A program made the position numbers and the translations under genes. The notes beneath the pieces were generated by a model. That model saw only the letters and a list, made by a program, of their open reading frames with translations, made no database searches and was not told the DNA's origin. Below, in pieces: positions 1 through 9,122 of a stretch of 64,000 nucleotides of DNA. This DNA comes from Branchipolynoe longqiensis. Lineage: Eukaryota > Annelida > Polychaeta > Phyllodocida > Polynoidae. The first letter of the stretch is position 1, and each line of letters begins with the position of its first letter. The stretch spans positions 7,772,086 to 7,836,085 of the forward strand of contig CM059198.1 in assembly GCA_030323885.1 (NCBI GenBank), read 5' to 3'.

Positions 1-530
1 TGCCAGCCTGGCACTCGGCATTAACGTTGCATAGTCCGATGATTTTGAGTTTCTCTCATTTTCTGAGATAAACATTAGGTTGTTCATTATAATCTACCTT
101 ACTTTAGTTTGAAGTAACTTTTATTTTAAATCGTTAACTTTTGAGATATTTGAAATCAAAACATGCTAAAGTAATTTTGGCAAGCTTGCCAAAACTCTAT
201 CACCATAGGTTTCTGCAGTAACTGGTTCTATTAATTGACTCAGTATCCCCTTATATGTGATGACAAATGCTTAATAAGTGCACCAGCATCTAAGTTAGAT
301 ATGTAGAATCAAATCTAGATAATGTGTTTGGTTTTGAAAATTTGATGTTTTATCAGACTATGCAGCTTTAATAGGATAGGGCAAGGACTGGTTAGCTGAG
401 TGTCAAGATAATGTGACTGAGTGGGATATTGGGTCATTGTGGCTGGAGGCCTGATTTCCCAGTGGGACAGCATTATAACTATCAGGTCACCCTGAGTGTG
501 CACTGTCACAAGCCGGTACCCATCATGATG
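1..530 (+). mobile_element. SINE-A copy, split by a TTAA-MITE
   Basis: The first 20 bases and the bases after 371 together read as the middle and 3' part of SINE-A: the lead into 'ggcattaatagg', then the block with 'gtgactgagtgggatat' and the 'cactgtcacaagccggtacc' block. The tRNA-like head lies off the left edge. SINE-A is the commonest family in the window, about 340 bp, with a tRNA-like head (B-box-like 'ggttcgaatcc'), a central body and a tail resembling 'gatgttgctaggacgtaaaa' plus (CAA)n. The insertion of a MITE at its TTAA is seen directly. Confidence 0.8.
21..371 (+). mobile_element. TTAA-flanked MITE (family with TIR GTTGCATAGTCCGATG)
   Basis: The element is bounded by TTAA on both sides and has inverted ends: 'gttgcatagtccgatg' at the left and a matching 'catcagactatgcagc'-type end at the right. 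It carries no coding sequence. It sits inside a SINE-A whose other copies have a single TTAA at this point, so TTAA is the duplicated target. TTAA targets are typical of piggyBac-type transposases, but the ends do not start with the usual CCY, so the superfamily is left open. At least eight other copies lie in the window. Confidence 0.8.
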
Positions 531-692
531 GGACCGTTTGTAAAATCTAATGCTCGGATCTGTGATATATGGAACAGTCTTCCACAAAATGTTCTTGATG
601 CTGAGTCAATTAATTCATTCAAGAATAGATTAGAAAAAGCATGGGCTGATGATCCAGGGAAATCTGACCCCGTATTCACCACATGCTACTAA
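530..692 (+). pseudogene. CR1/L2-like LINE, C-terminal end of ORF2
   Basis: The reading frame ends at a TAA (690-692) and encodes a segment with 'ICDIWNSLPQNVLDA' followed by 'SINSFKNRLEKAW'. The pattern IWNSLP - x - V - x - A - x - S - x - N - x - FK - x - RL is a well-known C-terminal signature of CR1/L2/Rex1-type non-LTR retrotransposon polyproteins. Only about the last 50 residues remain, so this is a strongly 5'-truncated copy abutting the SINE-A. A short AT-rich 3' UTR seems to follow to about 750. It is not a functional gene. Confidence 0.65.
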
Positions 693-759
693 TTACTCCT
701 TGTTTTGCTTATTTACTTGCACTCAAGCAAAAATGAGAGACAAATAAGTGTGTCTACCA

Positions 760-981
760 TTCGCTATGTCATCATCATCATCATGATGTCAGTCACGATG
801 AGACAAAGACTGCTTTCATTGCTTGAATGCCGCTCTCCTTTTCAGTAAAACTGCGTGCAAAAGTGTTGAAGTGCTGCTGGCTTTTGCAAGTTACCAGCGG
901 CACTCTCTCGGGGAGCAAGTAGGGGTTTCACACCGGCAAGAACATGTCAAGACAGGCGCGAAACTATTTGTCCCTGCAGTG
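760..981 (-). mobile_element. Element B, partial copy
   Basis: Read on the minus strand, the copy ends in a (GAT)n tail (plus strand 'catcatcatcatcatgatg', 771-789). It carries the blocks shared with the copies at 36.2, 37.4 and 52.3 kb: 'gacaaagactgctttcatt', the 'gctggcttttgcaagttacc' block and 'ctctcggggagcaa'. It stops abruptly where the LTR begins. The small open frame across it at 823-1038 is antisense to the element and is not considered a gene. Confidence 0.75.
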
Positions 982-1439
982 GCTGTATATCTAAGCTATG
1001 AGGAAATCAATACAGACAAAAAGAAAGGAAGAGAGTAAAGTATAGTAGAAGATAGTCCAGCCCTCTGCTTTATTTCTTATATAGTTACATGGTTGAAAGG
1101 CCACCTACTTTGCCCAATGGGAATCGAGCATTCCTGGCCCTACCAATAGGGATCCAGCATTCCTGGTCTCCGTGGATACCAGTGGTCTGCCCACCACCAG
1201 TAGATGTATGGCCCCATGGCCACCACCACCCTTGACCTTTTGAGTGTGGTGACCCCTACCCCAGCAGAAGGGCTAGGCCATGAGTGCAATCACACCCAGA
1301 CCTGCCAGCACCACTCTGTCTATTTACATCCCACTCAGGCACCACCAACCCATATATATATATATGTACCTGGTCACGTGCACCGCTCAGTAATAGAACG
1401 TTTCCATTACCCCCTTGCTGAGTATCGGAATATTTAACA
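981..1439 (-). repeat. Solo LTR (Gypsy-like family), minus strand
   Basis: On the minus strand it starts TGTTAAATATTCCGATA and ends near ATACA, so the ends are TG...CA. A TATA-like 'actatataagaaataaag' supplies both a promoter-like box and AATAAA. It matches the plus-strand copy at 29867-30365 over most of its length, including the 'ccacactcaaaaggtc'-type block, and more loosely the copies at 20.5, 42.95 and 46.5 kb. No gag or pol is adjacent, so it is a solo LTR or a fragment. Confidence 0.7.
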
Positions 1440-1737
1440 CGTAGATGTTGTGAGGATGCAAAACTCCCAACACCCAACCAACAATTAGTATGGGAACACT
1501 AAGCAGTCGCTATAAGTGTACCTTATATGTTGCTAGGATGAACAACTCCAATGGACAAGCCAGCAATTCGCCCATAGTCTGCTTTGTTGAACATAGGAGA
1601 TAGATGAATGGATGATAAATACAGCTTTTCACATGCATTGTTAGGTGGCGTTCAAAGGGCTTCCACCCATTTCATTAGTCAGAAAGTGTCTCTTAGAGTC
1701 TTACAGAATCTCAATTCTGTGAGATGGTTGTCGGGCA
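1440..1737 (+). other. SINE-A tail fragment and unassigned DNA
   Basis: Bases 1441-1485 resemble the 3' tail of SINE-A ('gatgttgtgaggatgcaaaa' then CAA-rich). A second weaker tail-like piece lies near 1527-1550. Nothing is recognised in the rest. Confidence 0.5.
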
Positions 1738-2055
1738 GCGGGACGTAGCTCAAGCGGTAGCGTGTCGACTTTTGAAGTTGTGGATCATCCAATCGATCCT
1801 TCTCAGTGGACCCATTTGCACTTTGGGCTAGTTTCCATTCCAACGAGTGGTCCAGAACTGGTTCATCAAAGGCTGTGGTATGTGCTGTTCTTCTCTGTGG
1901 GAAAGTGCATATAAAAGACCCCTTGCTGCTTATCGGAAAGAGCAGTCTATGTGGCAGCAGTGGGTTCCCTTCAAAGAAATATGTCAGAATGACCAAATGT
2001 TTGATATCCAATAGCTGATGATAAAAATCAAAGCGTTCTAGAGATGTGGTTAAAT
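1738..2055 (+). mobile_element. SINE-B copy (tRNA-derived), tail interrupted
   Basis: The head 'gcgggacgtagctcaagcgg' looks like a tRNA acceptor/D-arm with a Pol III A box, and a B-box-like stretch 'atccaatcgatcc' follows. The body has the conserved blocks 'gaaagtgcatataaaagacc' and 'gcttatcggaaagagcag'. The tail 'ttctagagatgtggttaaat' stops at 2055, where the split-repeat element begins. Similar SINEs are, from memory, widespread in molluscs. Another full copy is at 18738 and a reverse one at 33.7 kb. Confidence 0.8.
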
Positions 2056-2179
2056 AATTGAAAACAGAACGAGACAGTAGTATAAAGTGGCAATTTTAAT
2101 TCTTTCTATCTTAGCTTGTTACATTACTCTTTCATGATGAGATGACCTTAGATATTTCAAGGATTACAGGCACTTAACC
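2056..2179 (-). repeat. Split direct repeat B2 (3' terminal)
   Basis: A 124-bp stretch repeated at 2536-2659 with a constant offset of 480 bases. The only difference noticed is 'cttagatattt' here against 'cttatatattt'. It forms the 3' terminus of the minus-strand element. Confidence 0.85.
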
Positions 2180-2217
2180 CTATCGATACATCATATTAGT
2201 TGGGTGGGTGGGACGGC

Positions 2218-2538
2218 AAATCTGGGCGGCAGAAGTACGTCCTCTCGGTTTGAAAAGTCTGGTCGAAGGGAATATATCCAGTGCCACGTCATCGGCTTTG
2301 ACTGGAAATCACTATAGGTGGCGCATCAATCGGCGGCCATTTTAGTTCTAAAAGTGAATATAGATGTCGCCACCAGTCTGATTTTAATCTAACTGCATAG
2401 TTCAAGAAGTATCATGTATATGGCGCGTCGATCAGCGGCCAAAGTTATTAGTTCTAAGAATAGAATATAGTCGGCGCCATGGTGCCCTAATCTACTGAGA
2501 TTCATTCAATTACCCATGTTGCGCACATCATGGACAAT
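2218..2538 (-). repeat. Split direct repeat A2
   Basis: It matches 5587-5920 from 'caaatctgggcggcag' to 'gcacatcatggacaat'. Differences are a few substitutions and about 12 extra bases ('cagtctcgttca' region) in the other copy. It abuts B1 directly, as expected of a B1-A2 junction. Confidence 0.85.
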
Positions 2539-2659
2539 TGAAAACAGAACGAGACAGTAGTATAAAGTGGCAATTTTAATTCTTTCTATCTTAGCTTGTT
2601 ACATTACTCTTTCATGATGAGATGACCTTATATATTTCAAGGATTACAGGCACTTAACC
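2536..2659 (-). repeat. Split direct repeat B1
   Basis: It is the second copy of the 124-bp repeat and overlaps the stop codon region of the recombinase frame (stop at 2654-2656). Placement immediately after the recombinase fits B1 of the split-repeat scheme. Confidence 0.8.
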
Positions 2660-3300
2660 AAAAAATAGAGCAATTGTCCTGGGAGCCGATGAAACCGACT
2701 GCCTTGGTACATAATCATGCACTGCGTCAGTGGTCCAATGACCCAAGTGTTTGATGTTGCTGATTGACGATCGTTGCAGAGCACAGGCTTGTGCACCACC
2801 TCGTCTCAGACTATGCAGTGTCATTGCCGCTGGGGCCGGATGACCTGCCATGGACAGGGCCAGTCGTATGGTGTCAGGCAACACGGTTGCACGTAGAGGT
2901 GATCCGTTGGTAGTCAGGAAGGCAGGGCCATCGGGGTGAAGTGGTGTCCTGGACACGTAAACCTTCCACGCTTGATGTGGACAGTAGGGCGATCCAGTTA
3001 TCGCCGGAACGAGAAATGTCTCTTGGAGACGATGACTTGTATTGTTTTTGATTACCGGACTCGGACATTGATGCCCACTGCGGTTAGCCTCAAATCCTTA
3101 GCCCGAAGATAGTGGCCAGGGTCAGAGCTGCCAAATTAGGAAAGGTTAGTCTGTCGGAGAAGTGTGCGATGATAGTAGCTAGCACCAGTAGTATTCCCTT
3201 GCCTGGGCTGCCTTATTCCTCCAGTTCCCAATCGCCAGCCCCGCCTTAATGGCATCAAGAAGCCGCTGATGGTGACGTTGTGAGTAACCTGGGGAGAGAA
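2654..3300 (-). pseudogene. Tyrosine recombinase (DIRS/Ngaro-type), frameshifted remnant
   Basis: The minus-strand C-terminal frame (2956-2654, open upstream to about 3060) has the phage-integrase motif: 'LHSLRRGGA' (H-x-x-R box), then 'IKHLGHW' (the H/W box) and, a few residues on, 'AVHDYV' carrying the catalytic tyrosine candidate. Upstream in the same frame are 'ITGSPYCPHQAWKVYV' and 'GPAFLTTNG', both typical of DIRS/Crypton-type recombinases. Continuing upstream needs at least two frame changes: 'AKDLRLTAVGINVRVR' (about 3110-3060) and 'LTFPNLAALTLATIFGLR' (about 3160-3100), the latter carrying the usual first catalytic Arg region. A further piece 'QRHHQRLLDAIKAGLA' lies at about 3285-3240. 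The frameshifts show it is inactive. It would join double-stranded cDNA to the host chromosome. Crypton origin is the alternative, but the split repeats favour Ngaro/PAT. Confidence 0.75.
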
Positions 3301-3644
3301 GGCAAAAAATTTAAATATTGATCCCAGGTTACAGGTTAGGGGTCAAAGCATTGTCATGTGTCACAATCACCGATTCCAGGCCGGCCTCAGCAACAAGTCT
3401 CTGGCTAGACTCCTTGCACGCAAGTCGAAACACCTACGACTTAGAGCATCAGGAGAATGATGTCCTTTCCTGGTTTGTGTCGGACAAGAATGTCGGTACT
3501 CCTTTGTGCGGCAAACAGCCAGATCTCCCGGGCACAGGCACAGATGACAGGGTCACAACCTGCCCCGGAACTGAGCACTTGCTGTGAGGTTGCATTGTCT
3601 GTGTTTATTGATGGTGTATTTGTGCGCTTGATGTGGAGAGAGAT

Positions 3645-4065
3645 GTTTGAGGGCGACAACCAGATTTATCGCCTCGAGCTGTGGGTTTTTGAGATGGTCT
3701 CCAGACAAATTCAGCTTTCGTGTAGGATGTCACTATACTCGTGACTCTAGAGTGGCTATGTATACTTAAGCCTGTGTCACTTGTTCTGCGAGTACATCAA
3801 CAGTGTACGGGGAGCCGTTTCCATGCAGGGTCATTAGAAATTTTATGTGATTCTTATCACGCATTGTAGGCCTTTTCATCTCAGATTGTGATTTGTTAGC
3901 TTCTGACATGGTCTGCAAACAAATTTGTGTAGAAAGTTGCCATACTCGTGACTTCAGTGTGGCTATGTATACTTAAGCCTGGGTCACTTGTTCTACGAGT
4001 GCATCAACAGCGTGCGGGGACCGGTTATTTCAATGCAATGTCATTATAATGTGGGTTGTCAGCTT
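3645..4065. repeat. Degenerate 207-bp tandem duplication
   Basis: The block containing 'ggctatgtatacttaagcct' at 3754 recurs at 3961, with the flanking 'cacttgttctgcgagtacat'-type sequence and 'agatggtctccagac' preserved. A weak third piece ('gtgtcagcttttgt') lies near 4440. It is internal to the split-repeat element. Confidence 0.65.
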
Positions 4066-4699
4066 TTGTCTATCAAGCAATGCCCAAGTGCGCCATGATG
4101 ATAAGGCTCGGCACCCTAGTAAGCTTATGAGACAAAAGAACGCAGAGCCCTTGGTGAATTGACATCTTAGAATGTGATTGAAGAATGCTTTGCGGTTTCA
4201 TGTATTACTCAAATCCCATGCACTGCCCGACCTCCAGGTCGTGGTGATGTCGGCACTCCCTGAGACTTTGCGTCTGCGACAATGTCTAGACGGTCGCCAT
4301 CACAGCAGCCAGACAAGATCTGGGTGTAGTTTGCATGCACTCTGTTTATCGATAACCTCTGTCTGGCCAAGTGCGAGATCTGGGTCAGCGTCTGGTTCAT
4401 GGCGCTTATGTACAGGTCAGTGTAATTAGAATGTGGAGTGTCAGCTTTTGTTACTTGACTTATTGTGTGTCGGATCGGTTGTTTATATCCAGTGTCGTTG
4501 AGGAGATATTTTATGTGTGTGCACCTATGGTTGTTGGATGGCGCCATCCTGAGTATTAGCGTGTTCTGTGGTTAGGTAATGTCCGAATGATTTGCAGTCT
4601 AGTGGGGGAAGGAAATGTCTCCAGCTTATGCATGTTAAATAGTTTTTAATATCAATCCGCTGCGACGCAAGGTTCGTTGACTGCATCCCCCGTTCGTCG

Positions 4700-5215
4700 T
4701 CGCGCCCATTGCTCGGACAAACTGCATTGCAGATAACATGTCCTCCCCCTCCGGCACACATCCGACGCTCCCTACCATCGAAGACATAAGATTTAAACTC
4801 ACGATTTCCACGTGTTCGTCGTCCACGCCGGGGGCCACCATCAAAGGAGATCACAGCCGATTGTACCGAGAGGGAGCGATGGCGTGTCGGTTCAAACGAT
4901 CACCTCCATAACAATCCGTCGAGCATACTGTCATGGCCGCCTCCTCGTGCCATGATGTCAGCACGCCACTAGCTCGGAGAAACTGCGTCCTCCCCTGCCG
5001 GCACACGTCCGATGCTCCTCGCCATTGAAGGAAAGAGATTCGAACCCACTGTTTGCATGAGTTTGTCGTTCATTCCGGTGGCCACCATCAAAAGAAATCG
5101 CATCCGACTGTAGCGAGAAGGAGCGATGGCTCAAACGGTCGCCTCCATAGCGATCCGTCGAGCATGCTGTCATGGCCGCCTCCTCGTGGCGTGACGTCAG
5201 CACACTGCCGTTGCG
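4700..5215. repeat. Degenerate 247-bp tandem duplication
   Basis: Two adjacent copies share 'ggagcgatggc' (4873 and 5120), 'gtcatggccgcctcctcgtg' and 'ggccaccatcaaa'. It lies in the 5' internal part of the minus-strand split-repeat element. The small frames across it are not conserved between the copies, so it looks non-coding. Confidence 0.65.
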
Positions 5216-5586
5216 GTGTAACGGACCTACATTTTTGTCGTTCCGCATTTCCTTGCGGTTTGTGATACGTACATTAATACCAAGTTTGACATCGGTTATG
5301 TGGTTTCTGTAATGTAGCCAGAGCCACGGTTAATCCCACGTCCACAGGCTTCTTTGATGCGTCAATTGTTGTTGTTTTTGTTGTTGTTTCATCTCGCCGT
5401 GCCTCACCCCGATCCTGTGTTCGAGTTGAACGAGACTGTCTTATCGAGATATATTATATGATAGAGCCACTGACTTCGACCTAGTTTTCGGTTTCTTCCT
5501 CCTGTTGACCAGACTTGTTGATCCATAGTATCTGCCCTGGATCCCTTCGTGGGTTTGAAGCCATCATTCCCACTCCAATTTTAATC

Positions 5587-5920
5587 CAAATCTGGGCGGC
5601 AGAAGTACGTCCTCTCGGTTTGAAAAGTCTGGTCGAAGTGAATATCTCCAGTGCCACGTCATCGGCTTTGACTGGAAATCACTATAGGTGGCGCATCAAT
5701 CGGCAGCCATTTTAGTTCTAAAAGTGAATATAGATGTCGCCACCAGTCTGATTTTAATCTAACTGCGTAGTTCAAGAAGTATCATGTAGATGGCGCGTCG
5801 ATCAGCGGCCAAAGTTATTAGTTCTAAGAATAGAATATAGTCGGCGCCATGGTGCCCTAATCTACTGAGATTCACAGTCTCGTTCATTCAATTACCCATG
5901 TTGCGCACATCATGGACAAT
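5587..5920 (-). repeat. Split direct repeat A1 (5' terminal)
   Basis: It pairs with 2218-2538 and forms the 5' terminus of the element on the minus strand. It ends at 'catggacaat', after which the flanking sequence differs from that at the other end. Confidence 0.85.
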
Positions 5921-5995
5921 GAGACGACTGCCATCTATCTATTTAGCACTGTCAGCAGTCCTGCAGTTTGTGCCTTTCATAATTACTACAGTACT

Positions 5996-6335
5996 TTTGT
6001 TGTGTTTGTTGTTGTATCAGGACGGGCACCGACTTGTGACACTGCACACTCATGGCAACTTTGTATAGTGCTGCCCCATTAGGAGACCAGGCCACTGGGA
6101 CCATGACATGATATCCCACTCAGTCACATTATCCTGACACTGAGCTAACCAGTCCTTGTTGTATCCTATTAATGCCAAGCGCCAGGCTAGGTAGCGACAA
6201 GTGTCAACTTTTAAGTCATTGGTTTGAATCGACCAGGGCTTAAACAAACAAACAAACCTATGGGTTTGGATCCCTGATCTACTATAACAGGCGACATACA
6301 CCCGATTCATTCAGCCATCCTGTCTGGTCAGCTAA
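5996..6335 (-). mobile_element. SINE-A copy
   Basis: The minus-strand SINE-A is recognised by 'gggcaccgacttgtgacac', 'cactcagtcacattatcctg' and the head remnant near 'catcctgtctggtc'. About 25 bases of the usual tail ('cgtcctagcaacatctaagg') are missing. It is followed head-to-head by the plus-strand copy at 6336. Confidence 0.8.
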
Positions 6336-6525
6336 AGTACTAGAGACTGGTTAGCTCGGTGCCAGGATAATGTGACTGAGTGGGATATTGGGTCATGGTG
6401 CAGGCGACCTGACTTCCCAGTGGGGCAGCACTATAACATCGCCATGAGATCGTACTGTCACAAGTCAGTACCCGTCCTGATATGACCTTAGATGTTGCTA
6501 GGACGCAAAACAACAACAAACCAAA
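6336..6525 (+). mobile_element. SINE-A 3' half
   Basis: It contains 'gactggttagctcggtgcca', 'gtgactgagtgggatat' and the tail 'gatgttgctaggacgcaaaa' plus CAA repeats. The tRNA-like head is absent. With the preceding minus copy it forms an imperfect palindrome of about 0.5 kb. Confidence 0.8.
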
Positions 6526-6728
6526 CCAAACAGTACTAGAAATAGTTGTAGTGCTGGAAGGTGGGCTCAAGGGTAACCTCTCATTGTGCGGAGTTGGTGC
6601 GGAGTGGGTGCTGGCCAGTCACACGAGGGGGGGGGGGGGAGATGGTCCACCCAGATACCCGCCCCCCTCTGCCCCACTCTGGCTAGCCTGCTGCCACCTA
6701 TAGCGATATAGCAATATAGCGAATGGTA
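6526..6728. other. Unassigned DNA with a G-run
   Basis: It contains a 10-base G run near 6629 and a short 'agcgatatagcaatatagcg' motif. No gene is recognised. Confidence 0.4.
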
Positions 6729-7280
6729 AGCCGTGTTTACACGGGCGAGTTAAAATGCTTCATATAAAACCACTTGTCTAGATCGATTTACATTTGTCGT
6801 GTAGACGCGACACTGTGGCGTTTTAGGGCTGAATCGATTCATATAAATCTGTAGATGTAAACCACCTTGCCAGTTAGTATAGATGAAGCGATCTAGCCTA
6901 AGCACTTCACACGCATGCGCAGTCGAGACCTTAGTTTGTTGACTTTCTGGTTGATCAAAAGCACATATTATAGAATGTAGTCTATGAAACTGCTAGCTGT
7001 GCACAGATATTTTTTTCATCATTTATTTTTAGGGTTTCACTGCCCAGCAGAATGTTTGACCGTTCCAAACCAATACAATTCAGTCCATACAGATCTAGGT
7101 CGAACCCACTCTCTACTGGTGACGTCGACTAACCGAAACTGGCGCTGGTTCGTATGGACTTGCTCATGTACAGATATCGATTTCCGCCTTAAACCGCTCC
7201 GGGTGTAAACACGCCACTAAATCGCTTCATATAAATCGATTTGTATAGATCGTTTTACATTTTCCCGTGTAAACACAGCT
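6729..7280. mobile_element. MITE with AGCYGTGTT termini, copy 1
   Basis: It begins AGCCGTGTTTACACGGG and ends CCCGTGTAAACACAGCT, inverted ends flanked by TA on both sides. Subterminal blocks repeat the motif 'atataaatcgattt' in both orientations. It is about 552 bp and related in inverted orientation to 8129-8671. The small frames inside it do not resemble a transposase. Confidence 0.8.
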
Positions 7281-7317
7281 TAGACAGGAAATGTGAACAC
7301 TTAGTTGACTCTCTTTT

Positions 7318-7645
7318 TTTTTTTTTTTGGTACATTAGTTGTCCAAAGCAGGGGAAATCCCAGTCACAGACGACTGGTCTTCCCCGCTCCACTGCTGGTC
7401 GATAGAAAGCCCAAGCCTACACTTTTACCGACCCAAGGGATTTTTAACCTCCCACACCTCATAGACATGGTATGAGAGCAACTGCCCTTTGATGACGCTG
7501 TAAGTCAAACACAGCAGTGGAAATCCAAATTGGCAGAGCTGGGGGCACGGGGAAATCGAACCGCCGACCCTCAGATTAGGAGTCTGACCTAGAAAAAAGT
7601 CAGACACTCTAACCACTCCACCACAGAGAACGCCAAAAAAAACGC
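7318..7645 (-). mobile_element. SINE-D copy (tRNA-like head)
   Basis: On the minus strand the head reads 'tggtggagtggttagagtgt' (A-box-like), then an anticodon-arm-like 'cagactcctaatctg', then 'ggttcgatttcc' (B box). Next come a body with 'cagctctgccaatttggatt' and a tail near 'gctttctatcgacc'. The same element is on the plus strand at 28653. The bases near 7645-7730 carry a separate short hairpin-like repeat ('tgccgccaccgtgcgatggt') also seen at 30.4 and 58.3 kb. Confidence 0.75.
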
Positions 7646-7974
7646 CATAGACGGGCACCAGTGGTCAGCGCAGTCCCTGCCGCCACCGTGCGATGGTGAG
7701 GATCATGATTGGACTACTACGCTATTGTATGGATTGTAGGATTTATTACCAACACACTGGGAGTGAATATTGTCCTTCGACCATTATGGAAGCATTGCAC
7801 TGTAATTAGATGGTGGATGGTGCTGCCTGCATCGCTCCACCACACCATCACCCAATGATTGGCATTCTCACTTGCGACCGGGAAACAATGAAAAGAAAAA
7901 TGCTTCTAGTAAATGTACCATTAAACGACAATGGCTATAAAGCATTTCCCTATCCTATCCTATCCTTTAGAACA

Positions 7975-8725
7975 AAATAAGGTGCTTTGTTTTTTTCTTG
8001 AAGATTTATACTGCCTATCATGGATAAGTCTGAATAGACTTGTTTTCACCATTAGACAGTTTGTCGATAGAAAGCCCGAGCCTACACTTTTACCGACCCA
8101 AGGGATTTTTAACCTCCCACACCACATAAGCTGTGTTCACACACACAATTTGTATGTCGACTTAGACAAATCGATTTATATGAATCGATTTCACACATGC
8201 AATACTTTTAGCCGGAAATCGATATCTGCGCATGAGCAAGTCCATTCTAACCAGCGCCACTTTCGGTTAGTCGACGTCGCCAGTAGAGAGTGGGTTCGAC
8301 CTAGATCTGTATGGACTGAATCGTATTGGTTTGGAACGGTCAAAACTTCTGCTGGGCAGTGAAACCCTAAAAATAAATGATGAACAAAATATCTGTGCAC
8401 AGCTAGCGGTTTCATAGACTAAATTCTATAATATGCGCTTTTGATCGACCGGAAAGTCAACAAACTAAGGTCTCGACTGCGCATGTGTGTGACGCGCTCA
8501 AGCCAAATCGATTCATATAAACTACCTCACATAGGTGGTTTCCATGAACCGATTTATACGAATCGATTCAGCCCTAAATCGACACAGCTTCGCATTCACA
8601 TGGCAAATGTGCGTCGAACTAGGCAAGTCGATTTATATGAATCGATTTAAAGTGCGTGTGTGAACACAGCTATAGACATGGTATGCGAGCAACTGGCCTT
8701 TGATGATGCCGTAAGTTATACACAG
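7975..8725 (-). mobile_element. SINE-D copy split by the MITE at 8129-8671
   Basis: The two pieces 7975-8128 and 8672-8725 join into SINE-D ('ccgacccaagggatttttaa' before, 'atagacatggtatgcgagca' after). The tRNA-like head is missing at the right end. The uninterrupted order is seen at 7445-7490 and, inverted, at 28800-28840. Confidence 0.8.
8129..8671. mobile_element. MITE with AGCYGTGTT termini, copy 2
   Basis: The ends are AGCTGTGTTCACAC and GTGTGTGAACACAGCT, so the TIRs are near perfect. It is flanked by ATA at 8126-8128 and 8672-8674. Uninterrupted SINE-D copies have one ATA here, so the target duplication is 3 bp (ATA), or TA if one terminal base is counted in the element. It is an inverted relative of copy 1 and non-coding. 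Confidence 0.85.
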
Positions 8726-8959
8726 CGGTTTGATTCCTTCCACCCAATTACATGTGTCTGTGTATTTATGCTTGAGTGGTTGTGGCGGGGGAAAGCGTGT
8801 TGTGCGCTGGGAGATAGGGCGGCCTGATATGTACCGTAGAAACTCGAATATAAGTGGAGGAAATTTACCACCAACAAAATCTCCTATTCTTAGGGCATAT
8901 TATACTCCCCCGAGGGAGCATGGATGGCACCCAGAACGACTTCTTGTGGCAAAATGAGT
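8726..8959. other. No feature recognised
   Basis: Mixed-sequence DNA between the SINE-D remnant and the SINE-A fragments. No repeat family or coding signature is seen. Confidence 0.4.
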
Positions 8960-9110
8960 CGGACACGATATCCCAGTCAGTCAGATAATACTGACACTGA
9001 GCTGATCAGTCCTTGCTGTATCCTATTAGTGTGAAGTACCAGGGCTATGTTGTGACATTTATCGATTTTGCAAAAGATTGCTTTGATCCAGTCAGGGTCA
9101 GACTCATTAT
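8960..9110 (-). mobile_element. SINE-A partial copy
   Basis: It has 'acgatatcccagtcagtcag' and the stretch to 'cagtcagggtcag', matching the centre and part of the head of minus-strand SINE-A. A complete copy follows at 9123. Confidence 0.7.
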
Positions 9111-9122
9111 TTCCTTCACAGG

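Larger units (their letters stand above)
2056..5920 (-). mobile_element. Tyrosine-recombinase retroelement with split direct repeats (Ngaro/PAT-like), decayed
   Basis: Read on the minus strand the order is: repeat A1 (5920-5587), about 2.9 kb internal sequence ending with a tyrosine recombinase remnant (about 3290-2654), repeat B1 (2659-2536), repeat A2 (2538-2218), a 38-bp gap, and repeat B2 (2179-2056). A1/A2 are near-identical (a 12-base segment differs) and B1/B2 differ at about one base in 124. Split direct repeats A1-ORFs-B1-A2-B2 are the known architecture of Ngaro and PAT-type DIRS-order retrotransposons, which integrate with a tyrosine recombinase and leave no target duplication; none is seen. 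Reverse transcriptase and RNase H domains were not found in the internal part, which instead holds two tandem duplications. The copy is therefore non-autonomous or deleted. A chance arrangement of unrelated duplications is possible but unlikely given the recombinase. Confidence 0.7.
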
